64,000 nucleotides of DNA from Carettochelys insculpta (lineage: Eukaryota; Chordata; Testudines; Carettochelyidae): assembly GCF_033958435.1 (NCBI RefSeq), contig NC_134137.1, positions 179,875,501 to 179,939,500 on the forward strand, given 5' to 3'. The notes under the pieces were generated by a model. The model saw only the letters and a list, made by a program, of their open reading frames with translations. It ran no database searches and was not told where the DNA came from. Shown here piece after piece: positions 24,342-35,400 of this stretch. A program made the position numbers and the translations under genes. The first letter of the stretch is position 1, and each line of letters begins with the position of its first letter.

Positions 24342-25699
24342 TGAAACTACAGATCCTGTTCAATTCTGCTCTGCCCCAAAAATTCACCCTAGCAATTATT
24401 AGGCCAAGTGATGAATTACAAATTTAATAGAGATGATGGCCAAGAGAAGTCACATGACAATAATACTCCATGCTATACAAGATATAAGCATAAAGGGAGT
24501 TCCTCCTGCCACCCCAAAGTGTGCATACTAACAAGACAAACCAGGAAGACCTCAACCAAAATTACTTACTTAAATGAATCTTGTTCAATTTGTGTATTAC
24601 ACTCAGCCTAAGTAAACCCTTTAGAGAAGGCCTGAGAGCACTTTAAAATTCACGAACACAAAGTAAATTGCACTTAAAAAGGAAACCAAAATCTGAAGAA
24701 GGGCCACCAGCACAGGCCAGGTCTACAATAAGAAGTAAATATTGATTTTAGATATGTGAATCCAACTACGAGAACCATGTATCCAAAACCAGGGAGTCAA
24801 TGTACCCAAAATGGATTTTCGCTCCCACACACACAGCAAGAGGTCGACGGGCGAAACTCTCCCATTGACTTCCCTTACTCCTCGTGACTGCCAGGAGTAC
24901 TGGGGTTGACAACAGTGCCATGACAGTTTAATTTAGCACGTCCCCCCAGGCACATTCGATTGAACCTCAGAACATTGACCACCAGCACATTTATCTTCCC
25001 ATAATTGTAGATGTACTCATAAATACACCAGCACAAGCCAATTAATTCACTGAAATTACTGAAGTCAGAAGAGTTGCTTTTGTGTACGGTAGGATAATTG
25101 AAGTCGTAATTTGGCCCAGATACATTAGTAAATGTATCAACAAGGGCTGAAGGAAAATGCCCTGTTCTAAGCAGACTCCCTGAATGCTATTGTTATTGGG
25201 AGTCAGGAAAAATGACTATGAATATTTTTGTCCAGGAAGCCTAAAATATTCTTAAGTTTTTCATGTGCAGTCAAATAAGGAAGAACAGAGTCTTTATTTT
25301 ACCAGCCTGGAGCCAAGCCAAGATTCTTCTTGTTTGTATATGGGCAGTTCAATTCCACCATGAAAACCAAACCCAGTTCTATCACAACTTTCTGTTAATA
25401 GCTTTACTTATGCCATTCAAAGAAGCCAGACAAACCCAGGAAATTAATTTCACACCACATTTAACAAATGGAATGTGAAATAGCATTCATTAATGTTTTA
25501 TATATGCCAGGTTGCAAGATTCAAATTCAAGACTGCTATAAGGAAAGGGAAAGTGATCATCAGTACACTTCAAATGGTCAAACATGATTCCACAGCTTCC
25601 ATCGCTCAGCACAAAAGTCATATTATTGGTGTTTGTTTCCCTCTTGTGGTAATGAACAAGATGCAGCCTCAGTATATAACTTTAACATACATTATGACA
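24342..25699. other. Intergenic, Harbinger-like fragment near 24,720-25,020
   Basis: No gene is visible. The piece with 'aggtcgacgggcgaaactct', 'cccttactcctcgtgact' and 'gaggagtac'-like words resembles a further turtle MITE. A second weak match lies near 25,900-26,040 ('gaggagtaccagggttgac'). Confidence 0.5.
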
Positions 25700-25885
25700 A
25701 ATTTCAGAGGCAGCCGTGTTAATCTGTTTTAGGGGTTAAAAAAAAAAAGTTCACTGGAACCTGATAAAGACTAACAATTTTTTTATGCCATAAACCTTCT
25801 TACATCTGTTGAAGCGAGATGCAACTCACGAAAACTTATGCCGTAATAAAATTGTTAGTCTTTTAAAAGACTTTTGTTAGTCTTT
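25700..25885 (-). repeat. Diverged copy of the 'AGAGGYAGCCGTGTTA' repeat
   Basis: Starts 'tttcagaggcagccgtgtta' and continues through 'gactaacaatttttttatgc' to 'cacgaaaacttatgccgtaa', then repeats 'ttgttagtctttta' near its right edge. It is a related but older copy of the 23,535 family. Confidence 0.65.
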
Positions 25886-26370
25886 TAAAGACTTATTTAC
25901 TCCCTTATTCCTTGCAATGATGAGGAGTACCAGGGTTGACTGTCACCCCGATAGTCCGATTTTGTACATCCCCCCCTAGGTACGCAAGATCGAACCCTGC
26001 AAGATCACTCCTGACTGGGTCAATCTACTGGTAAGTATAAGCATATCCTAAGACCAAACTGTTTATGAGCACATCCTTACATCTGTGCAGAATATAGTTG
26101 ACTTCAAATGAGGCACATGCAGGCAGAGATCCACCCATACACAGCAGTTTGCAGGATGTCATATCTTCAGAGATAATATTGTTTGATTATTCCAGATTTA
26201 CACAGCTGTGGATTCAGAACAAAATATGGCACAAATTTAAAATTTAAGGAGGACATGCTTTTCCCCTTTACAACGCATATCCTAGTCACTTCATGTTATA
26301 TTGCTAAACAGCTGCAGCTTGGCAACAAGAGTGCCACATTTCTCTGCCAAGGGGTCTCACTGAATCATGG

Positions 26371-29300
26371 GCCTGGCCTGAGCCCGTGCCCGCAGCTGGC
26401 CTGGCCTGACCTGGTGTGATGTAGTGTGGGGGATATGTGTGTGTACGTGAGTGGCTCACAGAGGGTGTGGGGCTCCTGCTGAGGGTAATGGAGGCGACCA
26501 GGTGACACTTCTAGACTGCAGACAAAGGAAGAGGTGTCGCCTGATGGGTTTGAATTGGAACTGGAAGTTGGAGAGCAGTTAGTCTGGCCTGGGAGAGAGA
26601 AACACAAAGGAGGGGGCAAGGCCCCAGCTCCCAGGGCCCTCAGGGCCTCCTCTCCCCAGCATGGATTGGATTCGCTGTCCCTGCCGGCTGTACTGACCCT
26701 TCTGTACAACACTGTGTCCTGTTGGCTAATAAACCCTGTTCTACCTGCTGAGTGAGAGTCACTCCTGCCTGCGGACAGGGTGCGGAGTTTGGGGACTCCT
26801 GAACCCCATCACACCTGGCCTGCACCTTGCCTGGCCTGAGCCTGGTCTGGCCTGCGCCTGGGTCGGGCCTGGCCTGCACCTTGCCTGGCTTTCACCTGGC
26901 CTGACTTTCACCTGGCCTGCACCTGGCCCGTGCCTGCCCAGGCTTTCACCTGGCCTGTGTGGCCTGGGCTGGCCTTCCTTGTGCCTGGCCTGCGCCTGCG
27001 GCCTGTGCCTGGGCTGGGCCTGACCTGCGTCTAGCCTGGACTGCACCTGGTCTGGCCTGCTTCTGGCTTTCACCCGGCCAGCACCTGGCCTGGCCTAACT
27101 TGGCCTTCCCCTGGCCTGGCCTGGCCTGTGCCTTGGCCCTCCCTGCGCCTGCCCTGTGCCTGGCCTGCCCTGTGCCTGGTCTGGCCTGACCACGCCAGGC
27201 CTGCGCCTGGCCTGCACCTGGCCAGCCCTGTGCCTGGTCTGGCCTGACCTCCCCTGCGCCTGGCTTGCGCCTGGCCTGCACCTGGCCTGGCCTGCATGTG
27301 CACCTGCCGAGGCCTGCGCCAGCCCTGGTCTTGCCTACGCCTGGCCTGCGCCTGGCCTGGCCTACACCTGGCTTGACCTGACCTGGCCTGGGCTGCTCCT
27401 GGCCTCGCCTACGCCCAGCCTACACCTGGCCTGGCATGGCTTGGCCTGCACCTGGCCTGGCCAGGTCTCACCTGTGCGACGGCTGCACCTGGCCTGGCTT
27501 GGCCTGGCCTGGCCTATGGCTGGCCTGCACCAGGCCTGACCTGCGCCTGGCTTGGCCTGGCCTGCACCTGACCTAGCCTCTCTTGCGCCTGGCATGGCCT
27601 GGCCTGTGCCTGGCCTGACCTGCACCAGGCCTGCGCCTGGCTTGGCCTGGCCTGCACGTAGCTTGGCCTGGCCTGGCCTGCACCTGGTCTGGCATAGCCT
27701 GCGCCTGGCCTGCACCTGACCGGGACTGCGCCTGCGCCTTGCCTGGTCTGGCCTGGCCTGACTTGCGCACGTCCTGCATCTGGCCTGGCCTGGGCTGGCC
27801 TGCCCTGAGCCTGCTCTTGGGGCCTGTGCCTGGCCTGGCCTGGCCTGTGCTGGGCCTGACCTGCGTCTAGCCTGGACTGCACCTGGTCTGGCCTGCTCCT
27901 GGCATGGACTGACCTGGCCTGCCTGCGCCTAGCCTGCACCTGGCCTGGCCTGCACTTGGCCTGAGTCTGGCCTGGCCTGGCCTGCACCTGGTCTGCCCTA
28001 CCCTGACCCTGGCATAGACTGAGCCTGGTGTGTCCTGGCCTGGGCTGCACCTGCCTGCACCTCGCCTGGCCTGAGCCTCACCTGCACCTGGCTTGGCCTG
28101 CCCCTGGCCTGTCCTGACTGGTCTGGCCTGCGCCTGGCCTGCCCTCAGCCTGTGCCTTGCCTGGCCTGCACCCGGCCTAGTCTGGCCTGCGTCTGGCCTG
28201 CACCTGGGCTGACCTGCGCCTGGGCTGCCCTACCCTGCCCCTTGCATAGCCTGCGCCTGGCCTGCACCTGTCCTGGCCTAGCCTAGCTGGCACCAGGGCT
28301 GGCCTGGCCTGCCCTGCGCCAGGCTTGTGCCTAGCTTGCACCTGACCTAGCCTGGCTTGCGCCCAGCCTGGTCTGGCCTGCACCTTGCCTGCATGCACCT
28401 GGCCTGGCCTGCACCCGGTCTGGCCTGGCCTGCGCCTGTCATAGCCTGTGCCTGGCCTGCGCGGGTCCTGACTTGCGCCCATCCTGCATCTGACCTGGCC
28501 TGGCCTGGCCTGAGCCTGTCATAGCCTGCGCCTGTGCCTGGGGCCTGTGCCTGGCCTGACCTGCATCTAGCCTGGACTGCGCCTGGTCTGGCCTGCTTCT
28601 AGCGTGGACTGACCTGGCCTGCACCTGGCCTGCCTGTGCCTAGCCTTCGCCTGGCCTGGCCTGCGCCTGGCCTGAGTCCAGCCTGGCCTATGCATGGCAT
28701 GGACTAGACTGCCCTGCTCCTGGCCTGGCCTGGAGTGGCCTGGCCTGAGCCTCACCTAGCCTGAACTGCACGTGGCCTAGTCTGGCCTGCACCCAGCCTA
28801 CACCTGGTCTGCCCTACCCTGACCCTGGCATAGATTGAGCTTGGTGTGTCCTGGCCTGGCCTGCACCTTGCCTGTATGCGCCTGGCCTGGCCTGCACCCA
28901 GTCTGGCTTGGCCTGGCCTGGCCTGACGTGCATCAGGCCTGCGCCTGACCTGGCCTGGCCTGCGTGTGGCCTGGCCTGCGTGTGGCCTGGCCTGGCCCTC
29001 ACCTGGCCTGGCTTGGCCTGGTCTGCACCTGACCTGGCCTGCACCTGACATGGCCTGCGTCCGGCCTACACCTGGCCTGGCGTGGCCTGGCATATCCTGT
29101 GCCTGGCCTGATTGTGGCCTGGCCTGCATCTGCGCCAGACCTGCCCCTGGCCTGTGCCTGGCCTGGCAAAGCCTGCAGCTGACCTGGCCTTGCCTGGCCT
29201 GCGCCTGGCCTGCGACTGACTGCGCCAGGCCTTCACCTGGCCCATGCCTGCCCAGGCTTTCACCTGGCCTGTGCCTGGCCTGTGCTGGGCCTGACGTACG

Positions 29301-31076
29301 TCTAACCTGGACTGTGCCTGGTCTGGCCTGGACTGGCCTGACCTGCGCCCGGCCTGCGCCTTGCTTGTCCTGGCCTGCGCCTCGCCTGTTCTGGTCTGGT
29401 TTGTCCTGAGTCTGGCCTGGACTGGCCTGGACTATGCCTAGCATGGACTAGACTGGCCTGTGCCTTGCCTGGCCTGCACCCGGCCTAGTCTGGCCTGCGC
29501 CTGGCATAGACTGCGCCTGGCATGTCCTGGACTGGCCTGCGCCTGGCCTAGCCTGCGTCTCGCCTGGGCCTGGTCATGGCCTGGCCTTATCTCACCTGCG
29601 CCTGCGCCTGCGCCTGCGCCTGGCCTGGCGTGGCCTAGCCTGCACCTGGCTTGTGCATGGCCAGGCTTTCACCTGGCCTGGCGTGGCCTGCGCCTACGCC
29701 CAGCCTACACCTGGCCTGGCGTGGCCTGGCCTGGGCCTGGTCTAGCTGGCGCCGGGGCTGGCCTAGCCTGGCCTTCCCCTGGCCTGGCTTGGCCTGCGCC
29801 TGGTCTGTACCTGGCCTATCCTGGCTTGTGCCCGGCCTGATCTTGCCATGCCTGACTTGGCCTGCACCTTGCCTGCATGCGCCTGGCCTGGCCTGGCCTG
29901 GCCCAGCCTGGCGTACACCTGTCTGGCCTGCACCTGGCCTGGACTGGCCAGGGCGTGGCCTGCACCCGGCCTACACCTGGCCTGCACCCAGTCTGGCTTG
30001 GCCTGTTGCTGGCATAGCCTGCACCTGGCCTGGTCTACGCCTGAGCTGGCTTGAGCCTGGCCTGCACCTGGCCTGGCTTGGCCTGGTCTGCTCCTCACCT
30101 GGTTTGTGGCCTGCACCTGGCATATCCTGCGCCTGGCCTGTGCCTGGTCTGATTCTGGTCTGGTCTGCGCCTGTGCCTGCGTCTGAGCCTGCCTTGGCCT
30201 GGCCTGCCCCTAGCCTGTGCCTGGCCTGCAACTGCCTGCACCTGGGCTAGCCTGGCCCGTGCCTGGCCCATGCCTGGCCAGGCTTTCACCTGGCCTGCAT
30301 CTAACCTGGACTGCATCTGGTCTGGCCTGCTCCTGGCATGGCCTGGCTTATCCTGTGCCTGGCCTAACCTTTGCCAGGCCTGTGCCTTACCTGGCCTGGC
30401 CGGCCATGGGCTGGCCTGCCCTGGCCTGACCTAGTCTGCGCGTGGCCTCGCCTGGCCTGGCCTGCCTTGGCCTGTGTGTGGCCTGCCTTGGCCTGCGTCT
30501 GCCCTGTGCCTAGCATAGCCTCGCCTGGCTTGCCCTGGCCTGGCCTGCGCCTTGCCTGTGCCTTGCCTGCGCCTGGCCTGGCCTGCACCGGGACTGACCT
30601 TTGCTTAGCCTGTCCTGCGCCTGGCCTGGCATAGCCTGTGCCTGGCCTGGCCTGTGCTTGCCTGGTGTGGCCTGCACCTGGCCTACACCTAGCCTGGACT
30701 GCGCCTGACCTGGACTGGCCTGGCCTACCTGCACCTAGCTTTTGCCTGACCTGTGCTTAGCCTAGACTCCGCCTTGTCTGGCCTGAACTAGCCTGGCCTG
30801 CGCCTGGCCTGATGTGGCCTGGCCGGTACCTGGCCTGCATCTGGCCTGACCTGCGCCTGGCCTTCACCTGGCCTGCACCTGCACCTGGGCCTGTGCCTGC
30901 GTCTGGCCTAGCCTGCACCTGGCCTGTGCCTGGCCTGCGCCAGGCCTGACCTGCGCCTAGCCTGGCCTACGCCTGCACCTGGCCTGGCCTTTGTGTGGCC
31001 TGGTCTGGCTTGCGTCTGGCCTGCTTTGGTCTGCCCCTGGCCTGCCTTGGCCTTGCCTGCGCCTGCACCTGGCCTG
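26371..31076 (+). repeat. 4.7 kb GC-rich minisatellite, CTGGCCTGCRC-type units
   Basis: The + strand is an almost unbroken array built from CCTGG and CCTGCRC words, typically in 10-12 base units such as 'ctggcctgcacctggcctgc'. Adenine is scarce on the + strand. A longer motif, 'cctggactgcacctggtctg' with its surroundings, recurs near 27,036, 27,870, 28,570, 29,307 and 30,308, pointing to higher-order units of very roughly 0.7-1.0 kb. The array starts before and resumes after the LTR at 26,415-26,813, so that LTR inserted into an existing array. Because the unit lacks stop codons, long open frames occur on both strands; these are not genes. Confidence 0.95.
26415..26813 (+). mobile_element. 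Intact solo LTR with 5-bp target duplication
   Basis: The 399-bp element starts TGTGATG and ends CATCACA, an exact 7-bp inverted repeat. Both flanks read CCTGG (26,410-26,414 and 26,814-26,818), a perfect 5-bp target duplication taken from the minisatellite unit. A poly(A) signal AATAAA lies at 26,728-26,733. The same LTR family occurs at 22,425-23,195 on the other strand. It holds no coding sequence. Confidence 0.88.
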
Positions 31077-33370
31077 TTGTCTGACAACATTTGTTTTGCA
31101 AACACCAGGTGTTTGTTTGCGAACACCTGGCCTGGCATCTTCTGATAACTTTTCCTACCACCAGGCACGTGTAAGGAGATCTCAGCTATCATGGGCACCC
31201 ATCATTGTTGCTTTCTTGAGAAATTCATAGCTGGTTTGAAACATGATCTGGTGCATAGGGGATGAGTTGGATGGCCGTCCAAAACGGTTCAGTGCTTTGT
31301 TAACACCCTCAAACACATCTAATCTGCCACAAGATTAAGGTGCTGAGGATCTACCACAATACCATACACAGCTATCGTCATCATCAATAACCGTGGGCTC
31401 AGGGCCCGTTGGTGTCTGATGCCTCTCTCACTATTTCCTTCCATCCTTCCCTATCCACTGGAGAGCGGCTTAGTTTCTGTAGACGAGCTTCGCACCATTC
31501 TCAACACATCTTTAATTTCCTTTTCAATCACCCTCAGGGTAGCCACAAGGTCCGGTCTCTTGGGCAGGTGGCCGAAGGGAGCATCTGAGAGCTGCTGAGC
31601 TAGAGTCAGAGGCGGAGATGGGGGATGAGTGGAGCTGGGGTGGGGACTTAGATGGGACCATGAGGAGCCAGGGGTTGGCAGGGGGTGAGTATCTGCACCA
31701 CCTGCAAGTGGCAGACAACTCATTTTCTTGTACAGTGGGGCAGTATGAACTGGAGCCACACACAGGAGGTTGAACCCGGGCGGGAGGGTGGAACTGAAGA
31801 TCAGCATGAGCACAGTAGGGAGACCACAGGGACTGCAGCGGGGGAACTGGGCACGTGCAGCCTCCTACCCCCTGACCTGCTGCTGGCTGTGCTAATGCAC
31901 GTGAACGAGGCCGCTGACCGAGGGAGCGGGAGGGTCATGTGATGGGCTAAACCACTCCGCCAGCCTTGAATGTGGGTTGCAAGGAATGGCGGTACACCAC
32001 CCCCCCGGACCATTCTGTTCTCTCCCCCCGGGTAGGTAGGGAAGGCTATTTAAAGAGGCGGCTTTGCAAACGCTTCGCACCCTTTAAGCGTGCCAGGGAG
32101 GGGAAAGGGCAAGTTCCCTGGCCTAGGCTGTGAACTAGGGCAGGGCGGTTTGGACTAGAGCCAGAGCTGCGTGGGTGGTGAACTGGTAGGGCTATCATCT
32201 ATGCTGCACCATGCTCTGATACCGTATAAGTGCTCTGATGAGCACACCCATCATGAAATGTGATATGTGGATTGTAGTGATCCTACGCTTATATAACCTT
32301 TGTTAACGTGAGTTTGTTGTTTAGATATGGCCTTAGTTATATGACAGGTTTGGGAACAGTAACAGGAAAAAATCAGAGGGTGGGTCCAGAGTTGCTCAGT
32401 TATTTAGGCTCCTGCGGAACTCGTCCTACTGCACTCAAAAGGCTCTGGAACAAAACCGCATAACAGAAAAACCCAGTATCATTTACTTTGTTAAAAATGT
32501 TCTTACATGAGGATATTTAACTCATGATTTTTGAATTCTTGTAGTTGTCAAGTTACGTTGAGGTTCTAGATGTGTGTTCATTATGTTGTGAAGGCCAAAA
32601 CTAGAACTGAGTTAAGAAACAAACAAACAAAAAAACTGTCTCTTTAGATAGGTCCATTAGTGGCTATTACACATAGCCAAGATGAGCAGGGATGCAATCC
32701 TATGCTCTGGGTGTCCCTGGGACTGACATGCTGAGAGTGGACGACAGTTGCCCCTTGTGTTAGTTACCTCTGAAGCACCTGGCATTGGCCACTCACCATT
32801 AAAAGACAAGATGCTGGCCTAGGGTGAACATTGGCCTAACCCATAAGCCAGTCTTATGTTCAGCAAAAAATTAAAAGTAAATTTTTGCTTGTGAGAAGGA
32901 TTTAATATGAGCAAGTATATTGCCCTTATTGACTTTGAGAATCAAGTTTTAAACACAGGTAAATGACCTGCAAAAAAATACTAATGGCTATAGTGAGAGG
33001 CAAAACGTCAATAGCAAAAGGGGATGCCTGCCACTGGAACAAATGAAAACAAAGTTTTGACACCAGGCTAGGAAATGTCAGACTGGAAGCCACAATGATC
33101 CACCAGAATAAACATGTACTATAAAACCAAGACATTAAAAGTAAAAACTCCAAAATAAAAATCCCAGTAAAATACATAGTAAAGCTATACTAGGAATGTG
33201 GGTGTTATTAAATTTACAGAGCGCCCTATTGACTGCGGCACTGCAGCCCTGCTCGTAGGAACAAGGGAAACAGATGAGAGCACAGTGACCTCGCTTAGTT
33301 GAGATGGTGTGGAAGTCCAAAGTAAGGTATGTTGACTTTACCTACATAATTAACAGCTGGAATTGCTGTA
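31077..33370. other. Unassigned region with GC-rich part 31,380-32,160
   Basis: Just past the minisatellite, 'caaacaccaggtgtttg' forms a 17-base palindrome (about 31,099-31,115). The block 31,370-32,160 is GC-rich. It has a 120-codon - frame at 31,813-31,451 (Pro/Ser-rich, no domain I recognise) and resembles a mobile-element edge ('cgttggtgtctgatgcctct', 'ggctatttaaagaggcggct'). From 32,200 to 33,370 it is AT-rich with nothing identifiable. Confidence 0.5.
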
Positions 33371-33389
33371 CCTTAATGCTATCTTCCCG

Positions 33390-33680
33390 TTGTGTAGACC
33401 TGCCCTGATTTGGTGCTTAGGAGCCCCTAGCAGCCAGCAATTCCTCAGACTACGTCCAGACAAGGCCCTAACCTCAAAATAACCTATGCAATTTCCGTAT
33501 TGCAATTTGTGTAGCTTATTTTGAGATTGCAAAATGTGCTATTTCAGCATGCACTGCTGTCAAACCGCACCACATGCTGAAATAAAGCCCCATTTCAAGG
33601 TGTCCCTGTTCTCCTCCTGTGATGAGGTGCACAAGGATGCCAGAAGAGCGGGTCCCTTATCTCGAAAACACAGAGGTGGG
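33390..33680. mobile_element. Harbinger-type MITE fragment
   Basis: Contains 'gactacgtccagacaaggcc', 'caaaataacctatgcaattt', 'gctatttcagcatgcactgc', 'gctgaaataaagccccattt' and 'tatctcgaaaac', the word order of Harbinger MITEs with imperfect internal complementarity. The ends are not sharp. Confidence 0.5.
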
Positions 33681-35174
33681 CAGCTATTCCCCGTTACAGC
33701 GCCTACCCTGCAGACAGAGCCTCAGTGTGCAGGAGGGAAAGGCTGGGCCATGCTCTGAGGAGGGGCCCGGCCTGTAGCAAAGGCTGGAAGAGGCAGGGCA
33801 GGAGGTGGCCTAGTGAGGACCGCCACAGACAAAAGTGGGGGAGGGGCGTGGCCACCAGCGCTTGTGGGTGCAAGGACAATTAGCAGGAGGCCCTGCACCG
33901 GCCCCCTGCCTGCTGAAGTAAATGCAGTCGTGCCACTAGGAATAATCGATAGAGGGCTCCGCAGGGAAAAGTCCGGGACTGTTTGGGCCAGGCCAGCTCC
34001 CCACACGCGAGACTCCGGGCCAGTCTGATGCCCCACACGTGCTGCACCGAGTGGAGGGACTGAACGGGAACACATGACAGAGCTCATCGCCCATCCGCGA
34101 AGGCCTGATGCAACCCCAGAGGGGAGGGGGGGCAGGGAGCCCCTACGTGGGACTCAGCCCGGGTGGGCAACGGCCACCGGGCACTGCCCCTGCCCAGCTC
34201 TTCAGCCCGCCCCTCCCCCATGCCATACAGTGCAGGCGAGTGAACCCAACTCCAACACTCGGCATTAAGCGCCTGTTGCTCAGGGTGCATGCCCGACGGC
34301 GCACGCTCCATAGAATCCAAGTAGCACAACCTTCTCTCAGAACAACTGGTTTTTGTCCCCCGTCCCCCCAGTAATAACGGTCAAATGAGGAAAAATCAAA
34401 ACAAAGCCAGTGGAACTAATGCTCTTTGATCAACAAAGAAAACGCACGTATACAAACCATTTTACACATTGCCTTCCAATATAAGGTCCTGTTCCTGCCA
34501 ACCTTTATAACTGATTGGAGTTCCCCGTTCAGGGAAACCCTGAAGCATGTGCTTCATTTTAACCCGCTGAGCAATCTTGTGGATTATAACTAGTTCACTT
34601 GTGGTGTGAGCGCTTGCAAGTTTGAGCCCCGTAGAAGTAATAAAATGTATGAAAACGTGTCTGAAAGGGTGTATGTGTCTAAAGAGAAATGCCCTCTTCA
34701 GCTGCGTTTTGAAGCAAAACTTGACAGGCCACTTATACTCTGCACACCCAGGGTGTGTGCGTGCACGTCAGCCTGTATTACTTACCAAAAAGAAAAAAAA
34801 ATACCCCACAAAAACCCCTTCTGGAATTTTGAAAAGCTCCTCACTTAGAACACAGAAAACCCCGTATCTGTGTACTGCGCGTGGACAGAGCGGCGGGGAA
34901 GTCAGAAAACGGACTCATAAACCCACAGAGCAAGGGAAATGCCCCACGCAACCGATCGCGCGGCACCCGCCCCCCCATCGCCCCCCAGAGGCCGCATGAC
35001 GCAGCTTCCCGTAGCCGTGTTCTAGAACCACGGGGCTGGAGTCACCGCGCTGAGGCGGGCACGGAGCGCAGGCCCACGCTCTGTCTCAGTCACTCGCGAG
35101 CACCTCACGATCGTTTTTCGGATTCCGAACGGTTTCTCGCTGACGTCGGCGGCCTGGGAACGTCTCGGGCACTC

Positions 35175-35190
35175 GACGTCACGTGACGTC
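35175..35190. promoter_or_regulatory. 16-bp perfect palindrome: paired CRE cores around an E-box
   Basis: GACGTCACGTGACGTC equals its own reverse complement. It contains two GACGTCA/TGACGTC CRE-type cores (CREB/ATF) and the central GTCACGTGAC, which fits USF/TFE-family (CLEAR-type) E-box sites. A further TGACGTC lies at 35,141. Factor binding is inferred from motif alone. Confidence 0.7.
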
Positions 35191-35226
35191 CCCTCCCAGA
35201 GCGGCGGCGCGGGCGCTCTCTGACAA

Positions 35227-35239
35227 ACTACAATTCCCA
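35227..35239 (+). promoter_or_regulatory. SBF (ZNF143/THAP11-type) site
   Basis: ACTACAATTCCCA matches the well-known ACTACAnnTCCCA core of the SBF motif found in many vertebrate housekeeping promoters, about 130 bp upstream of the start codon. Confidence 0.75.
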
Positions 35240-35307
35240 TGGGGGGTCGGGTCCCACGACTCGCTTTCCCAGGGTGCCCCTCGGCAGGGTGTGAGGGGGA
35301 GCAGCAG

Positions 35308-35318
35308 CGCGCATGCGT
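35308..35318 (+). promoter_or_regulatory. NRF-1 site
   Basis: CGCGCATGCGT matches the NRF-1 consensus YGCGCAYGCGCR at all but one core position. NRF-1 is the classic activator of nuclear genes for respiratory-chain proteins, which fits ATP5PO 53 bp downstream. Confidence 0.75.
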
Positions 35319-35370
35319 CTTGGCTGCCAACGAGTGAGGGCCACAGTTTGACCTACAGCGGCAGGAGACG

Positions 35371-35400
35371 ATGGCGGCGGCCGCGGGGCTCCCGGGGAAG
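35371..35400 (+). CDS. ATP5PO: ATP5PO coding exon 1
   Basis: Encodes [10 protein letters not shown], the start of the presequence; followed by a gtgacc donor. Phase 0 at the junction. Confidence 0.9.

Noticed and set aside
26371..31076. Regular short repeats reminiscent of a CRISPR array
   Set aside because: Units of 10-12 bases follow each other directly without unique spacers, and the genome is vertebrate.
26759..31198. Many long open frames on both strands (up to 230 codons, Arg/Pro/Gly/Ala/Gln- or Leu/Ala/Trp/Pro-rich)
   Set aside because: They are translations of the CTGGCC minisatellite, whose unit has no stop codon in most frames. All six frames are open at once and no frame shows codon bias or domains.
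31451..31813. A 120-codon - frame, Pro/Ser-rich
   Set aside because: No domain recognised and the surrounding sequence looks like a mobile-element edge; not supported as a gene.
33722..34374. GC-rich frames of 60-121 codons on both strands
   Set aside because: They overlap each other on opposite strands in GC-rich DNA without domains or exon signals; left unannotated.
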